A stretch of 9,533 bases of DNA from Azoarcus sp. (GCA_031259795.1 JAIRLA010000065.1:1-9533), one strand, 5' to 3'. Shown: positions 1 through 6,457, numbered from the stretch's first letter. Notes: a model not told the origin generated them from the sequence alone. Made by a program: numbers and translations.

Positions 1-87
1 TGCCTCGAAGCCGATGGCCTGTACAAACTCTACTTCTGCCATCATCATTTTCATTCATTCGATTCGAGAGAATCGAATGTCATTTAG
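1..87 (+). CDS. C-terminal end of a probable IS transposase (partial)
   Basis: Frame 1 is open from the window edge to TAG at 85-87 and reads CLEADGLYKLYFC, then a His-rich stretch, then FDSRESNVI. The pattern 'DG-Y-hydrophobic-Y-F-C ... (I/F)D-R' resembles the final beta-strand of IS481/IS3-type DDE transposases as I remember them. The terminal-repeat-like DNA that follows directly (89-138) supports this reading. Only 28 residues are visible, so the catalytic core lies outside the window, and intactness cannot be judged. It could instead be the tail of an unrelated gene. Confidence 0.4.
   Translation, partial: CLEADGLYKLYFCHHHFHSFDSRESNVI
56..79. repeat. Perfect 10-bp inverted repeat, 4-nt loop
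   Basis: CATTCGATTC (56-65) and GAATCGAATG (70-79) are exact reverse complements around a GAGA loop. The hairpin overlaps the last codons of the probable transposase. No T-run follows, so a classical intrinsic terminator is not supported. It could limit read-through out of the IS or be chance. Confidence 0.6.
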
Positions 88-88
88 A

Positions 89-138
89 CTGTTACCCATG
101 TCTTGGCACACCTGTTACCCATGTCTCCGGTCCGTACA
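89..138. mobile_element. Probable right end of an insertion sequence
   Basis: The 15-mer CTGTTACCCATGTCT occurs exactly at 89-103 and again at 112-126. Read from the outside on the minus strand, the outer copy starts TGTACGGACCGGAGACATGG and the inner one starts TGTGCCAAGACATGG. A TGT start and a repeated inner motif next to a transposase tail are what IS ends of the IS21/IS481 type show. The outer boundary is inferred as the ...GTACA at 138. The other end and any target duplication are outside the window. Confidence 0.45.
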
Positions 139-139
139 T

Positions 140-154
140 CCCCCCTGCGGGGGG
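140..154. repeat. Small GC hairpin beside the IS end
   Basis: Six C residues (140-145), a TGC loop, then six G residues (149-154) form a short perfect hairpin. It resembles the CCC(T)...GCGGGGG REP-like hairpin at 6119-6142. No T-run follows. Its function is unknown. Confidence 0.4.
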
Positions 155-178
155 CGAGGGGAATCCATTGGGAGAAAT

Positions 179-240
179 CGTCATTGCGAGAACGCCCCCC
201 ACTTCGTCATTGCGAGGCGGGGGAGGCTTTTGCAATGGCG
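179..240. repeat. Two degenerate CGTCATTGCGAG repeat units upstream of hrcA
   Basis: CGTCATTGCGAG occurs at 179-190 and 205-216. The second unit is followed by a G-rich stretch and GCTTTTGCAATG, giving a small inverted repeat CATTGC...GCAATG. These match the ends of the palindromic element at 2610-2795 and the array at 6311-6457. The 139-323 spacer holds this debris, the small hairpin at 140-154 and the hrcA leader. I saw no CIRCE operator (TTAGCACTC-N9-GAGTGCTAA). Confidence 0.7.
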
Positions 241-323
241 CATTCTTCCGATGAACTCCCCCCCCTGCTCGAATCTGCTCCCCGATCCCCGCCCTCGACC
301 GCGAAGCCGTATAAAATCCGGTC

Positions 324-1364
324 ATGCCTGAATCCGCCATTCCACTCGACACCCGTTCCCGCATCCTGCTCAAGGCTCTGATCGAGCGCTACATCGCCGA
401 TGGCCAGCCGGTCGGCTCGCGCGCGCTTTCGCGCAGTTCCGGACTGGAACTCTCGCCGGCCACGGTGCGCAACGTGATGAGCGATCTCGAAGAAATGGGC
501 TACATCTCCAGCCCGCACACCTCGGCGGGGCGCATCCCGACAGCGCTCGGCTACCGTTTCTTCGTCGATACCCTGCTCACGGTGCAGCCGGTGGAGAGCG
601 TGCGGGTGCGGGAACTCAAAACCCAGCTACAAACCGGCCAACCGCGCCGCCTGCTCAGTTCCGCCTCGCAACTGCTCTCGAAGCTGACCCGCTTCGCCGG
701 CGTCGTCGTCGCGCCGCACGGAAAAGCCGCGCTCATCCGCCAGATCGAATTCATCGGCCTGTCCGAAAACCGCATCCTGCTCATCATCGTCACCACCGAC
801 GGCGACGTGCAAAACCGCATCCTGCTCACGCGCCGCGCCTATTCGGTCGCCGAACTGAGCGCGGCGGCGAGCTACCTCAACGAGCATTACGCGGGACAAG
901 CCTTCGACGAAATCTGCCGCCATCTCCAGGCCGAACTGCGCCAGCTAAAAAGCGACATGGGCGAACTGATGGCCGCCGCCATCGAAGCCGGCTCCGCCGC
1001 CGCCGAAGAAACCGCGGCCAATTACATGATCTCGGGCGAAACCAACCTGCTCGACATCGAAGATCTCTCCTCCAACATGTCGCGCCTGCGCGAGCTTTTC
1101 CGCCTGTTCGAGCAACGCACCGGCCTCATGCAACTGCTCGATCTTTCCCGCCGCGCCCAGGGCGTGCAGATCTTCATCGGCGACGAATCCGGCATCACCC
1201 AACTCGAAGGATGCAGCGTAATCACCGCGCCCTACGAAGTCCATGGCCGCGTAGTCGGCTCGGTCGGCGTGATCGGCCCCACCCGCATGGCTTACGACCG
1301 GGTGATTCCCATCGTCGACATCACCGCGCGGCTGCTGTCGAGCGCCCTGTCCTCCCCGCCCTGA
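324..1364 (+). CDS. hrcA: Heat-inducible transcription repressor HrcA
   Basis: HrcA is the DNA-binding repressor of class I heat-shock genes (groESL, often dnaK). It binds the CIRCE inverted repeat and depends on the GroE chaperonin for activity. The 346-residue protein has normal family length. Residues 10-80 are the winged helix-turn-helix: [39 protein letters not shown], then the signature [18 protein letters not shown] (63-82). The centre is a GAF-like/dimerisation region, and the C-terminus carries the conserved IFIGDES (283-289) and [19 protein letters not shown] block (about 307-326). The ATG at 324 gives a correct N-terminus, though no clear Shine-Dalgarno precedes it. hemH follows after 18 nt, so the two are probably co-transcribed. 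grpE/dnaK/dnaJ are not in the window. A probable IS end lies about 185 bp upstream, so native promoter elements may have been displaced. Confidence 0.95.
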   Translation: MPESAIPLDTRSRILLKALIERYIADGQPVGSRALSRSSGLELSPATVRNVMSDLEEMGYISSPHTSAGRIPTALGYRFFVDTLLTVQPVESVRVRELKTQLQTGQPRRLLSSASQLLSKLTRFAGVVVAPHGKAALIRQIEFIGLSENRILLIIVTTDGDVQNRILLTRRAYSVAELSAAASYLNEHYAGQAFDEICRHLQAELRQLKSDMGELMAAAIEAGSAAAEETAANYMISGETNLLDIEDLSSNMSRLRELFRLFEQRTGLMQLLDLSRRAQGVQIFIGDESGITQLEGCSVITAPYEVHGRVVGSVGVIGPTRMAYDRVIPIVDITARLLSSALSSPP

Positions 1365-1382
1365 ACCGCCCCCGCCCGCACC

Positions 1383-2492
1383 ATGGCCCGCTTCCGGCCC
1401 GAGCCTGTCCTCGATCCCGCGCCCGCCGCCCATGCCCGCGCGGGCGTACTGCTGGCGAACCTCGGCACACCGGCGGCGCCGACGGCGGCGGCCCTGCGGC
1501 CCTGGCTGCGCCAATTCCTTTCCGACCCGCGAGTGGTGGAACTGCCGCGCATCATCTGGCAACCGATTCTCAACGGCATCATCCTCGCCACCCGCCCGGC
1601 GCGCTCGGCGAAAAAATACGCCAGCATCTGGACGGCGGAAGGCTCCCCGCTCAAGGTTCATACCGGACGCTTGGGCGCCGCCATCGCCGCCCGCCTCGAA
1701 CGCGAGCAAGCCGCCGGCGATGATGGCGGCGGCGTCGACCTCGCCTGGGCGATGCGCTACGGTGAGCCATCCATCCCCGGCGCGCTCGACGCCCTGCGCG
1801 CGCGCGGCTGCGGCCGCATCCTCATCGTCCCGCTCTACCCGCAATTCGCCGCCAGCACGACGGCCAGCGCCTTCGACGAAGTCGCCCGCAGCATGCAATC
1901 GTGGCGCAACGTCCCCGAATTGCGCTTCGTGCGCAGCTTTCCGGACGACCCCGGCTACATCGCCGCGCTGAGCGCGAGCGTGCGCGAACACTGGGCGCGG
2001 CACGGGCAAGGCGAATGCCTGGTGATGAGCTTCCACGGCCAGCCGGAGCGCACCGACGCACTGGGCGACCCCTACCGCGCCGAATGCCTCGTCACCGCCC
2101 GTCTGCTCGGAGAATCGCTGGCGCTGCCCGCGGAAAAACTGCGCGTGACCTTCCAGTCCCGCTTCGGCGCGTCCGCGTGGCTGCGGCCCTACACCCAGCC
2201 GACCGTCGAAGCGCTCGCCGCCGAAGGCATCCGCCGCGTAGACATCATCTGTCCCGGCTTCGCCGCCGACTGTCTCGAAACCCTGGAAGAAATCGGCATG
2301 CAATGCCGCGACGCCTTCATCGCGCGCGGCGGCGAAACGTTCCACCGCATTGCCTGCCTGAACGAACGCCCGGACTGGGCCGCCGCGCTCACCGCGCTCA
2401 TCCGCCGCCACCTGGACGGATGGACGGAGATCAGAGCGCGGGAACCGCTGCCGCGTCCTTCGCCCTCGACAACGCCCGCTTCTGCCTCCTAG
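1383..2492 (+). CDS. hemH: Ferrochelatase (haem synthesis)
   Basis: Ferrochelatase inserts Fe2+ into protoporphyrin IX, the last step of protohaem synthesis, at the inner face of the cytoplasmic membrane. The 369 residues show the family blocks in order: VLLANLGTP (22-30), FLSDPRVVELP (45-55), SAKKYASIW and EGSPL (75-90), AMRYGEPSI (123-131), PLYPQFAASTTAS (150-162), MSFHGQPER with the catalytic His (H218), TFQSRFG..WLRPYTQPT (256-274) and CPGFAADCLETLEEI with the conserved Glu (E299). It is longer than E. coli HemH mainly through an N-terminal lead and a low-complexity Pro/Ser tail after about residue 352. No Cys cluster for a [2Fe-2S] site is evident. The ATG at 1383 is 18 nt after the hrcA stop with no obvious ribosome-binding site, suggesting translational coupling. 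No T-tailed terminator follows; the next DNA is the repeat island. Confidence 0.95.
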   Translation: MARFRPEPVLDPAPAAHARAGVLLANLGTPAAPTAAALRPWLRQFLSDPRVVELPRIIWQPILNGIILATRPARSAKKYASIWTAEGSPLKVHTGRLGAAIAARLEREQAAGDDGGGVDLAWAMRYGEPSIPGALDALRARGCGRILIVPLYPQFAASTTASAFDEVARSMQSWRNVPELRFVRSFPDDPGYIAALSASVREHWARHGQGECLVMSFHGQPERTDALGDPYRAECLVTARLLGESLALPAEKLRVTFQSRFGASAWLRPYTQPTVEALAAEGIRRVDIICPGFAADCLETLEEIGMQCRDAFIARGGETFHRIACLNERPDWAAALTALIRRHLDGWTEIRAREPLPRPSPSTTPASAS

Positions 2493-2535
2493 ACCCAAAG
2501 CGTTGACGCCAGCTTCACGCGGCGGCAAACACTTC

Positions 2536-2612
2536 CATTGCGAGGGCCGCCCCCACCCTCGTCACTGCGAGGGCCTCCCCACCCTCGTCACTGCGAGGGC
2601 CTCCCACCTCGT
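2536..2612. repeat. Three tandem 24-27-bp units downstream of hemH
   Basis: Units CA(T/C)TGCGAGGGCC...CCTCGT run head to tail at 2536-2562, 2563-2588 and 2589-2612, and lead into the outer end of the palindromic element at 2610. Each unit starts with the same CA(T/C)TGCGAGG core that ends the large element. They look like duplicated ends of it. No CRISPR-type unique spacers are present. Confidence 0.75.
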
Positions 2613-2795
2613 CATTGCGAGGAGCGCAGCGACGTGGCAATCCAGTTCGTCCCAAACGGAGCGCAGCGACGCTGTTTTCTCTGCGGTGGAAAGTGGACAA
2701 GCATCCCCCGCTTTCCTCCCCCTATTTATTCCGCGGCGCTGCGCGCCGGTTGGAACGCGCTGGATTGCCACGTCGATGCGCTCCTCGCAATGACG
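2610..2795. mobile_element. MITE-like long palindrome between convergent genes (copy 1)
   Basis: The outer arms 2610-2645 and 2760-2795 are reverse complements over 36 nt with one mismatch by hand count (AGCGCAG versus AGCGCAT). Each begins CGTCATTGCGAGGAGCGCA and ends GTGGCAATCCAG. Pairing continues imperfectly inward (about 22 of 29) to 2674 and 2731, leaving a centre of about 56 nt. There is no coding capacity beyond spurious repeat-derived frames. A related copy in the opposite orientation lies at 6168-6313. Such non-autonomous palindromic elements are dispersed in many proteobacteria. Here it fills the gap between hemH and the convergent gene at 2822-4720, where its transcript on either strand would fold into a long hairpin. 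Confidence 0.75.
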
Positions 2796-2821
2796 AAGGG
2801 AACGGCTTTCGCAATAACGCA

Positions 2822-4720
2822 TCAAATCCGCCCCCCAATGTTTTCCCCATCGAGCAAACGGCGCGCCCAGCGTTCGACGAGGTCTTCGTCATGGCCGGCG
2901 GGGTGGCGGCGCAGGCCGAGGTGCAGGTATTCGTGTATCAGAGTGAGGCGCTCTTCGTTCGTTTTCAGGGCGCGCACGTGGATGCGGTTCCTGTCCTGTT
3001 CGGAGAACGGCGCGCCGTGGGCGAGCAGGCAGACGCGCGGCGCGGGCGGCGGCTCGAAGCCCGGTAGATGTTCTTGCAGGATGCGATGCCAGCGCGGGGC
3101 GCGGGCCGCGAGCCAGTTTTCGGCGAGGGCGAAGCGCCGGCAGGGGACGCCCGCCGGATCGTTCAGCGCCCCCAGGTCGGCGGCGGGGAAGGCATTGCGC
3201 AGGATGACGTCCCAGGGCTGTCCGGCGCGGCTGGCGGCGACGGCCTGTGTCCACGCCATGCGGTTTGCCGAGGCGGTGACGGAGTGATAGCCGACAGGCG
3301 TCCCCCTGAGGACGAGGCCGGAGGTGAACCCGGCGATGGCGCGTGCCGCCGCGCCGGGCGGGTTGATCGAGACGCGCTGCGCGCGGCTGCTGTCGTTGAT
3401 GACAAGGCAATTGCCCTGCCGGCGCGCTTCGTTCATCAGATAGCTGCGGATGACCACGGAGAGGGCGCGGGCGGCTTCGCTTTCCCTGGGGTCGGCTTCG
3501 CGTTCAAGCACGCGGGCGCCGTAGCCATCGAGGCTGAAACGCCCTTCGATGCGGGGGCGGCCATCTTCCCGCGCGCGCGATAGCGATAGCTCGCCATTGG
3601 CGGTGAAGGGCAGCGAGACGCCATTCTGGAAGCGGGCGAGGTAGCGTCCGCGCAGCGCGCCCGCCGGCGCGGGTTCGCCGTCCGGCCGTTCGAGCGTAAA
3701 CGGATAGCGGGCGAAGAAATTCACTCTGACGCAGCCGGGCGGCGAGACGCCGCGCTTCGGCGCGGGCGCGGCGGCGAGCGCTTCGGCAAGCACCGCGCCG
3801 TGGCGCGCCATGACCTGCTGTCCCGTGCCCGCGCCCGCGAACCAGACCGGCCTGCCGTCGCTCAGCCAACCCGCGCCGCCGCCGTAAAGGGCATCGGGCG
3901 TGCCGGGAAGATGCCACGAAAATGTCTTGATCCGCAGCCGCCCGCCCATGCGTCGCGCCAGCTCTATCGGCCGGTCCCGTTCCGCGCCGCTGAACACGCG
4001 GGCGAGCAGGAGGGCGGACGCCTCTCCGCGCGCGGGCGCGGGCGCGGCGGCGAGCGCGTGCAGGATGCTGGCGGGCGAGACGACGGTTTCCGCCTTCATC
4101 GCGCCGAGATCGGCCAGCCATGGCGCGGCCTCGCGCACGCCGGGACGCGCCTGCCAGAACGCGCGCCACGCCGCCGGGTCGATGCCCAGGCGGTCCGGGG
4201 AGAAGAACAGCCCGCAGGAGCGTAGCAGCGCGGCATCCCGGGCAATGGCATGGCCGGGATCGCAGCAATAGGCTTCCTCCTTGCGTTGCGCGCCGCGGCA
4301 AACATAATCCGGTGCGGGATGGCGCTCCCCGCTGAGCCAGAGAAAGACAAAGAGCTTCCACAGACTGCCGAGCGGCGCGCGCGCGGCGAAAGGATCGTCA
4401 TCCCGGCGCGGCGAATCCGCAGCGGCGGGCGCTTTCGCGGGCAGACGCACGATTCTCGTGAGCGCGCCGTCGGCGTTGAACGCTGAGTGCTGGATCAGGG
4501 CGCCGTCTTCCGCCGTGTCCAGCCGCAAGACTTCGAGCGCGGTTACATCGGAGGCGGTGCCGGCATAGGCGCATGCCGGGGCGGGCGGCAGGGCGAAGCC
4601 GAAGAACAGGACCAGCGGCGGGAGGAGTGCGCGCCACGCGCCGCGAATACCCGGCCCGGCGCGCGGCATTCCCTCATCAATATCAGCGGCGCGGTACTTT
4701 ATTTCCCTCTTTGTTTCCAT
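2822..4720 (-). CDS. Secreted DUF2300/YfaQ-like multidomain envelope protein
   Basis: Numbering is from ATG 4720 (632 residues). A GAGAG lies 9 nt upstream. A TTG at 4726 and an internal Met18 (4669) are alternative starts; Met18 gives the most normal signal peptide: basic n-region, hydrophobic ALLPPLVLFFGFAL, cleavage near ACAYA (49-53), so export is likely. Three regions can be seen. First, about 115-310: LGSLWKLFVFLWLS has an SxxK (S119/K122), RSCG at 168-170 sits where SxN occurs, and RIKTF (K265-T266) with GAGWLSDGRPVWFAGAGTG resembles the KTG strand of penicillin-binding proteins/beta-lactamases. Second, about 404-500: ALSVVIRSYL, a Cys, NDSSRAQ and AGFTSGLVLRGTPVGYHS resemble SpoIID. 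Third, HEYLH (596-600) with H606 is a zincin motif. The first and last parts recall E. coli YfaQ (DUF2300), of unknown function. The gene is convergent with hemH and divergent from the glycosyltransferase. Substrate and activity are inferred only. Confidence 0.7.
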   Translation of the reverse strand: METKREIKYRAADIDEGMPRAGPGIRGAWRALLPPLVLFFGFALPPAPACAYAGTASDVTALEVLRLDTAEDGALIQHSAFNADGALTRIVRLPAKAPAAADSPRRDDDPFAARAPLGSLWKLFVFLWLSGERHPAPDYVCRGAQRKEEAYCCDPGHAIARDAALLRSCGLFFSPDRLGIDPAAWRAFWQARPGVREAAPWLADLGAMKAETVVSPASILHALAAAPAPARGEASALLLARVFSGAERDRPIELARRMGGRLRIKTFSWHLPGTPDALYGGGAGWLSDGRPVWFAGAGTGQQVMARHGAVLAEALAAAPAPKRGVSPPGCVRVNFFARYPFTLERPDGEPAPAGALRGRYLARFQNGVSLPFTANGELSLSRAREDGRPRIEGRFSLDGYGARVLEREADPRESEAARALSVVIRSYLMNEARRQGNCLVINDSSRAQRVSINPPGAAARAIAGFTSGLVLRGTPVGYHSVTASANRMAWTQAVAASRAGQPWDVILRNAFPAADLGALNDPAGVPCRRFALAENWLAARAPRWHRILQEHLPGFEPPPAPRVCLLAHGAPFSEQDRNRIHVRALKTNEERLTLIHEYLHLGLRRHPAGHDEDLVERWARRLLDGENIGGRI

Positions 4721-4849
4721 TTCCAATGGCTCTCATCTTTACGGATATTCGGGAGAAAACCGGAAACGCGCTCTCCCGGGCGTTATCATGCCGAAATTCG
4801 CTTTTTGAAGCAGCAAAATCTCCAAAACGAAATAATGAAGGAAAATTAC
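4721..4849. promoter_or_regulatory. Divergent spacer, likely two promoters
   Basis: This 129-nt spacer separates the divergent secreted-protein and glycosyltransferase genes and is AT-richer than its flanks. It holds an inverted repeat CGGGAGA (4750-4756)/TCTCCCG (4772-4778) and, for the plus strand, a TATCAT (4784-4789) with only a weak -35 match (CGGAAA, 4761-4766) at 17 nt. TTGAAG (4805-4810) and AATAAT (4831-4836) are 20 nt apart, too far for a standard sigma-70 promoter. No single promoter can be fixed. The plus-strand gene has a clear AAGGA (4838-4842), 7 nt before its ATG. Confidence 0.3.
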
Positions 4850-6094
4850 ATGAAGGCTCTTTTCATCCACCAGAATTTCCCCGGCCAATTTCGCCATCTG
4901 GCGGCCCGCCTCGCGCGCCAACCGGGCGCCGAAGCGCTCGCCATCGGGCGCGATCACGCGCCGGGCATGAATGGCGTCCGCCTGCTCCGCTATCGCCCGC
5001 ATCGCGGCCCCCACAAAGAGACCCATCCTTACGTCCGCACCTTCGAGGAAGGCGTACTGCACGGCCAGCAAGTGCTGCGCATGCTGCTCGACCTCAAGCA
5101 CAAGGGATATCGGCCCGACATCATCATCGGCCATCCCGGCTGGGGCGAGACCCTCTACGTCAAACAGGCGTTTCCCGGCGTCAGGCTCATTCACTTCTGC
5201 GAGTACTACTACCATACCCAAGGCGCGGATGCCGGATTCGATCCCGAGTTCCCGCTGACGCCGCATGGCGCGGCGGCCATTTCCAGCCGCAACGCCATGC
5301 ACCTGCTCAACCTGGAACAATGCGACCTCGCCATCGCCCCCACCCACTGGCAGCGCGGCCTGTTCCCGCCCATCTACCACGACAAGATACAAGTCATCCA
5401 CGAAGGCATCGACATCGCCGGACTTGGCCCCGACCCCGCCGCCACCCTGCGGCTGCCCAACGGCAAAGTCTTGCGCGCGGGCGAGCCTGTCATCACCTAT
5501 GTGGCGCGCAACCTCGAACCCTACCGCGGCTTTCACCGCTTCATGCGCGCCCTGCCGGCAATCCTGCGCGCGCATCCCGCCTGCCAGGTCGTCATCATCG
5601 GCGGCGACGGCGTCAGCTACGGCAGCCGCCCCAAGGACGCGCCCAACTGGCGCACCAAGCTCTTGCGCGAAAACCCCATCGACCCGGAGCGCGTCCACTT
5701 CCTCGGCAAGGTAAGCTATGGCGACTACCGCCGCGCCCTGCAAGTCTCCGCCGTCCACGTCTACCTGACCTACCCGTTCGTCCTGTCGTGGTCGTTGCTG
5801 GAAGCGCTCGCCAGCGCCTGCATGGTGGTCGCCTCGGACACCGCGCCGGTGCGCGAAGCCATCCGCCCCGGCGAAAACGGCTGGCTGGTGGATTTCTTCG
5901 ATGGCGAGGCCCTGACCGGACGAGTATTGCAAGCGCTCGCCGCCCCCCCCGAAGTCGCCGCCCTGCGCGCGGCGGCGCGCCGGAGCGCGCAGGCGTATTC
6001 GGTCGAAAAGGGCATCGGACAATACATGGAATGGATCGGCCGCCTGTGCGGCGAATCTGTCGGGATGCCGCGGGGTGAAGAAGTTTCTTCGTGA
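4850..6094 (+). CDS. GT4-family glycosyltransferase
   Basis: This is a cytoplasmic GT-B glycosyltransferase that probably adds a sugar from a nucleotide-sugar donor to a surface polysaccharide or lipid-linked glycan. The ATG at 4850 is chosen because AAGGA lies 7 nt upstream and the protein then starts MKALFIHQNFPGQF, the usual start of this subgroup (Pfam Glyco_trans_4_3 type N-domain, about 1-172). The frame is open further upstream but without family-like sequence; ATG 4835 is the nearest alternative. The C-domain has ITYVARNLEPYRGF (215-228), VVIIGGDGVSYG (247-258), RVHFLGKVSYGDYRRAL (281-297) and YPFVLSWSLLEALASACMVV (308-327). In the GT4 EX7E motif only the second Glu (E318) is present; the first position is Phe (F310). 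It stands alone, with no polymerase, flippase or other glycosyltransferase nearby, so acceptor and product cannot be named. Confidence 0.85.
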   Translation: MKALFIHQNFPGQFRHLAARLARQPGAEALAIGRDHAPGMNGVRLLRYRPHRGPHKETHPYVRTFEEGVLHGQQVLRMLLDLKHKGYRPDIIIGHPGWGETLYVKQAFPGVRLIHFCEYYYHTQGADAGFDPEFPLTPHGAAAISSRNAMHLLNLEQCDLAIAPTHWQRGLFPPIYHDKIQVIHEGIDIAGLGPDPAATLRLPNGKVLRAGEPVITYVARNLEPYRGFHRFMRALPAILRAHPACQVVIIGGDGVSYGSRPKDAPNWRTKLLRENPIDPERVHFLGKVSYGDYRRALQVSAVHVYLTYPFVLSWSLLEALASACMVVASDTAPVREAIRPGENGWLVDFFDGEALTGRVLQALAAPPEVAALRAAARRSAQAYSVEKGIGQYMEWIGRLCGESVGMPRGEEVSS

Positions 6095-6118
6095 TTTTCG
6101 GTCATCCCGCCTGCCGTC

Positions 6119-6157
6119 CCCTCCCCCGCTTGCGGGGGAGGGTGCCCCGTCAGGGGC
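6119..6157. repeat. REP-like double hairpin after the glycosyltransferase
   Basis: CCCTCCCCCGC (6119-6129) and GCGGGGGAGGG (6132-6142) form a perfect 11-bp stem with a TT loop. GCCCC-GTCA-GGGGC (6144-6157) makes a second small hairpin. It starts 25 nt after the glycosyltransferase stop. There is no T-run, so it fits a REP-like element that could stabilise or end the mRNA rather than a classical terminator. Similar CCCTC...GCTTGC...GAGGG repeats are widespread in GC-rich proteobacteria. Confidence 0.6.
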
Positions 6158-6167
6158 GGGAGAGGGC

Positions 6168-6313
6168 TTCCAACCATCCGGCGCGCAGCGCCGCTGATTA
6201 AAGGGGGCAGGAGCGGGACGCTTGTCCATGCCCCGCCGCCAAAGAAATCAGCGTCGCTTCGCGCCGGATGGAAGGAACTGGATTGCCACGTCGCTGCGCT
6301 CCTCGCAATGACG
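6168..6313. mobile_element. MITE-like palindrome, one outer arm missing (copy 2)
   Basis: Read on the minus strand, this matches copy 1 (2610-2795) through the arm and centre, including ATGGACAAGCGTCCC versus GTGGACAAGCATCCC. The outer arm is at 6278-6313 (CTGGATTGCCACGTCGCTGC onward to CAATGACG). The inner arms TTCCAACCATCCGGCGCGCA (from 6168) and its partner (to 6277) pair at about 28 of 32 positions. The other 36-nt outer arm is absent; the REP-like DNA at 6119-6166 stands in its place. The copy is therefore truncated, in opposite orientation to copy 1. Confidence 0.7.
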
Positions 6314-6457
6314 AAGGGGGAGGACTTTCGCAATGACGAGGTTGGGGGAGGACTTTCACAATGACGAGGTTGGGGAAGGACTTTCGCGATGACGAGGCGG
6401 GGGAAGGACTTTCGCAATGACGAGGTTGGGGGGGCTTTCGCAATGACGAGGCAAAGG
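6311..6457. repeat. 28-bp tandem repeat array
   Basis: Units are 6311-6335 (25 nt), 6336-6363, 6364-6391 and 6392-6419 (28 nt each), 6420-6445 (26 nt), and a partial ACGAGGCAAAGG to 6457. The pattern is ACGAGG(TT/CG)GGGG(A)AGGACTTTCGCAATG. Each unit ends in CGCAATG followed by ACGAGG, which is the outer end of the palindromic element seen from outside, so the array looks like slippage products of that end. There are no unique spacers, hence it is not CRISPR. Confidence 0.8.

Noticed and set aside
310..317. TATAAAAT as a -10 box for hrcA
   Set aside because: It ends only 6 nt before the ATG and no -35-like hexamer occurs at suitable spacing, so it is not supported as a promoter.
945..2528. 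527-codon minus-strand open frame opposite hrcA and hemH
   Set aside because: It lies antisense to two clear genes; its Gly/Ala/Arg/Asp-rich translation has no recognisable domain and is typical of shadow frames in GC-rich DNA.
3068..4486. Plus-strand open frames inside 2822-4720
   Set aside because: They are opposite the long minus-strand gene, which has a signal peptide and recognisable motifs; the plus-strand translations show no domain.
4487..4849. Upstream extension of the glycosyltransferase frame
   Set aside because: It runs antisense to the start of the minus-strand secreted protein, lacks family-like sequence, and ATG 4850 has a proper ribosome-binding site.
6311..6457. Regular repeats resembling a CRISPR array
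   Set aside because: Units abut head to tail with no unique spacers and no cas genes are near.
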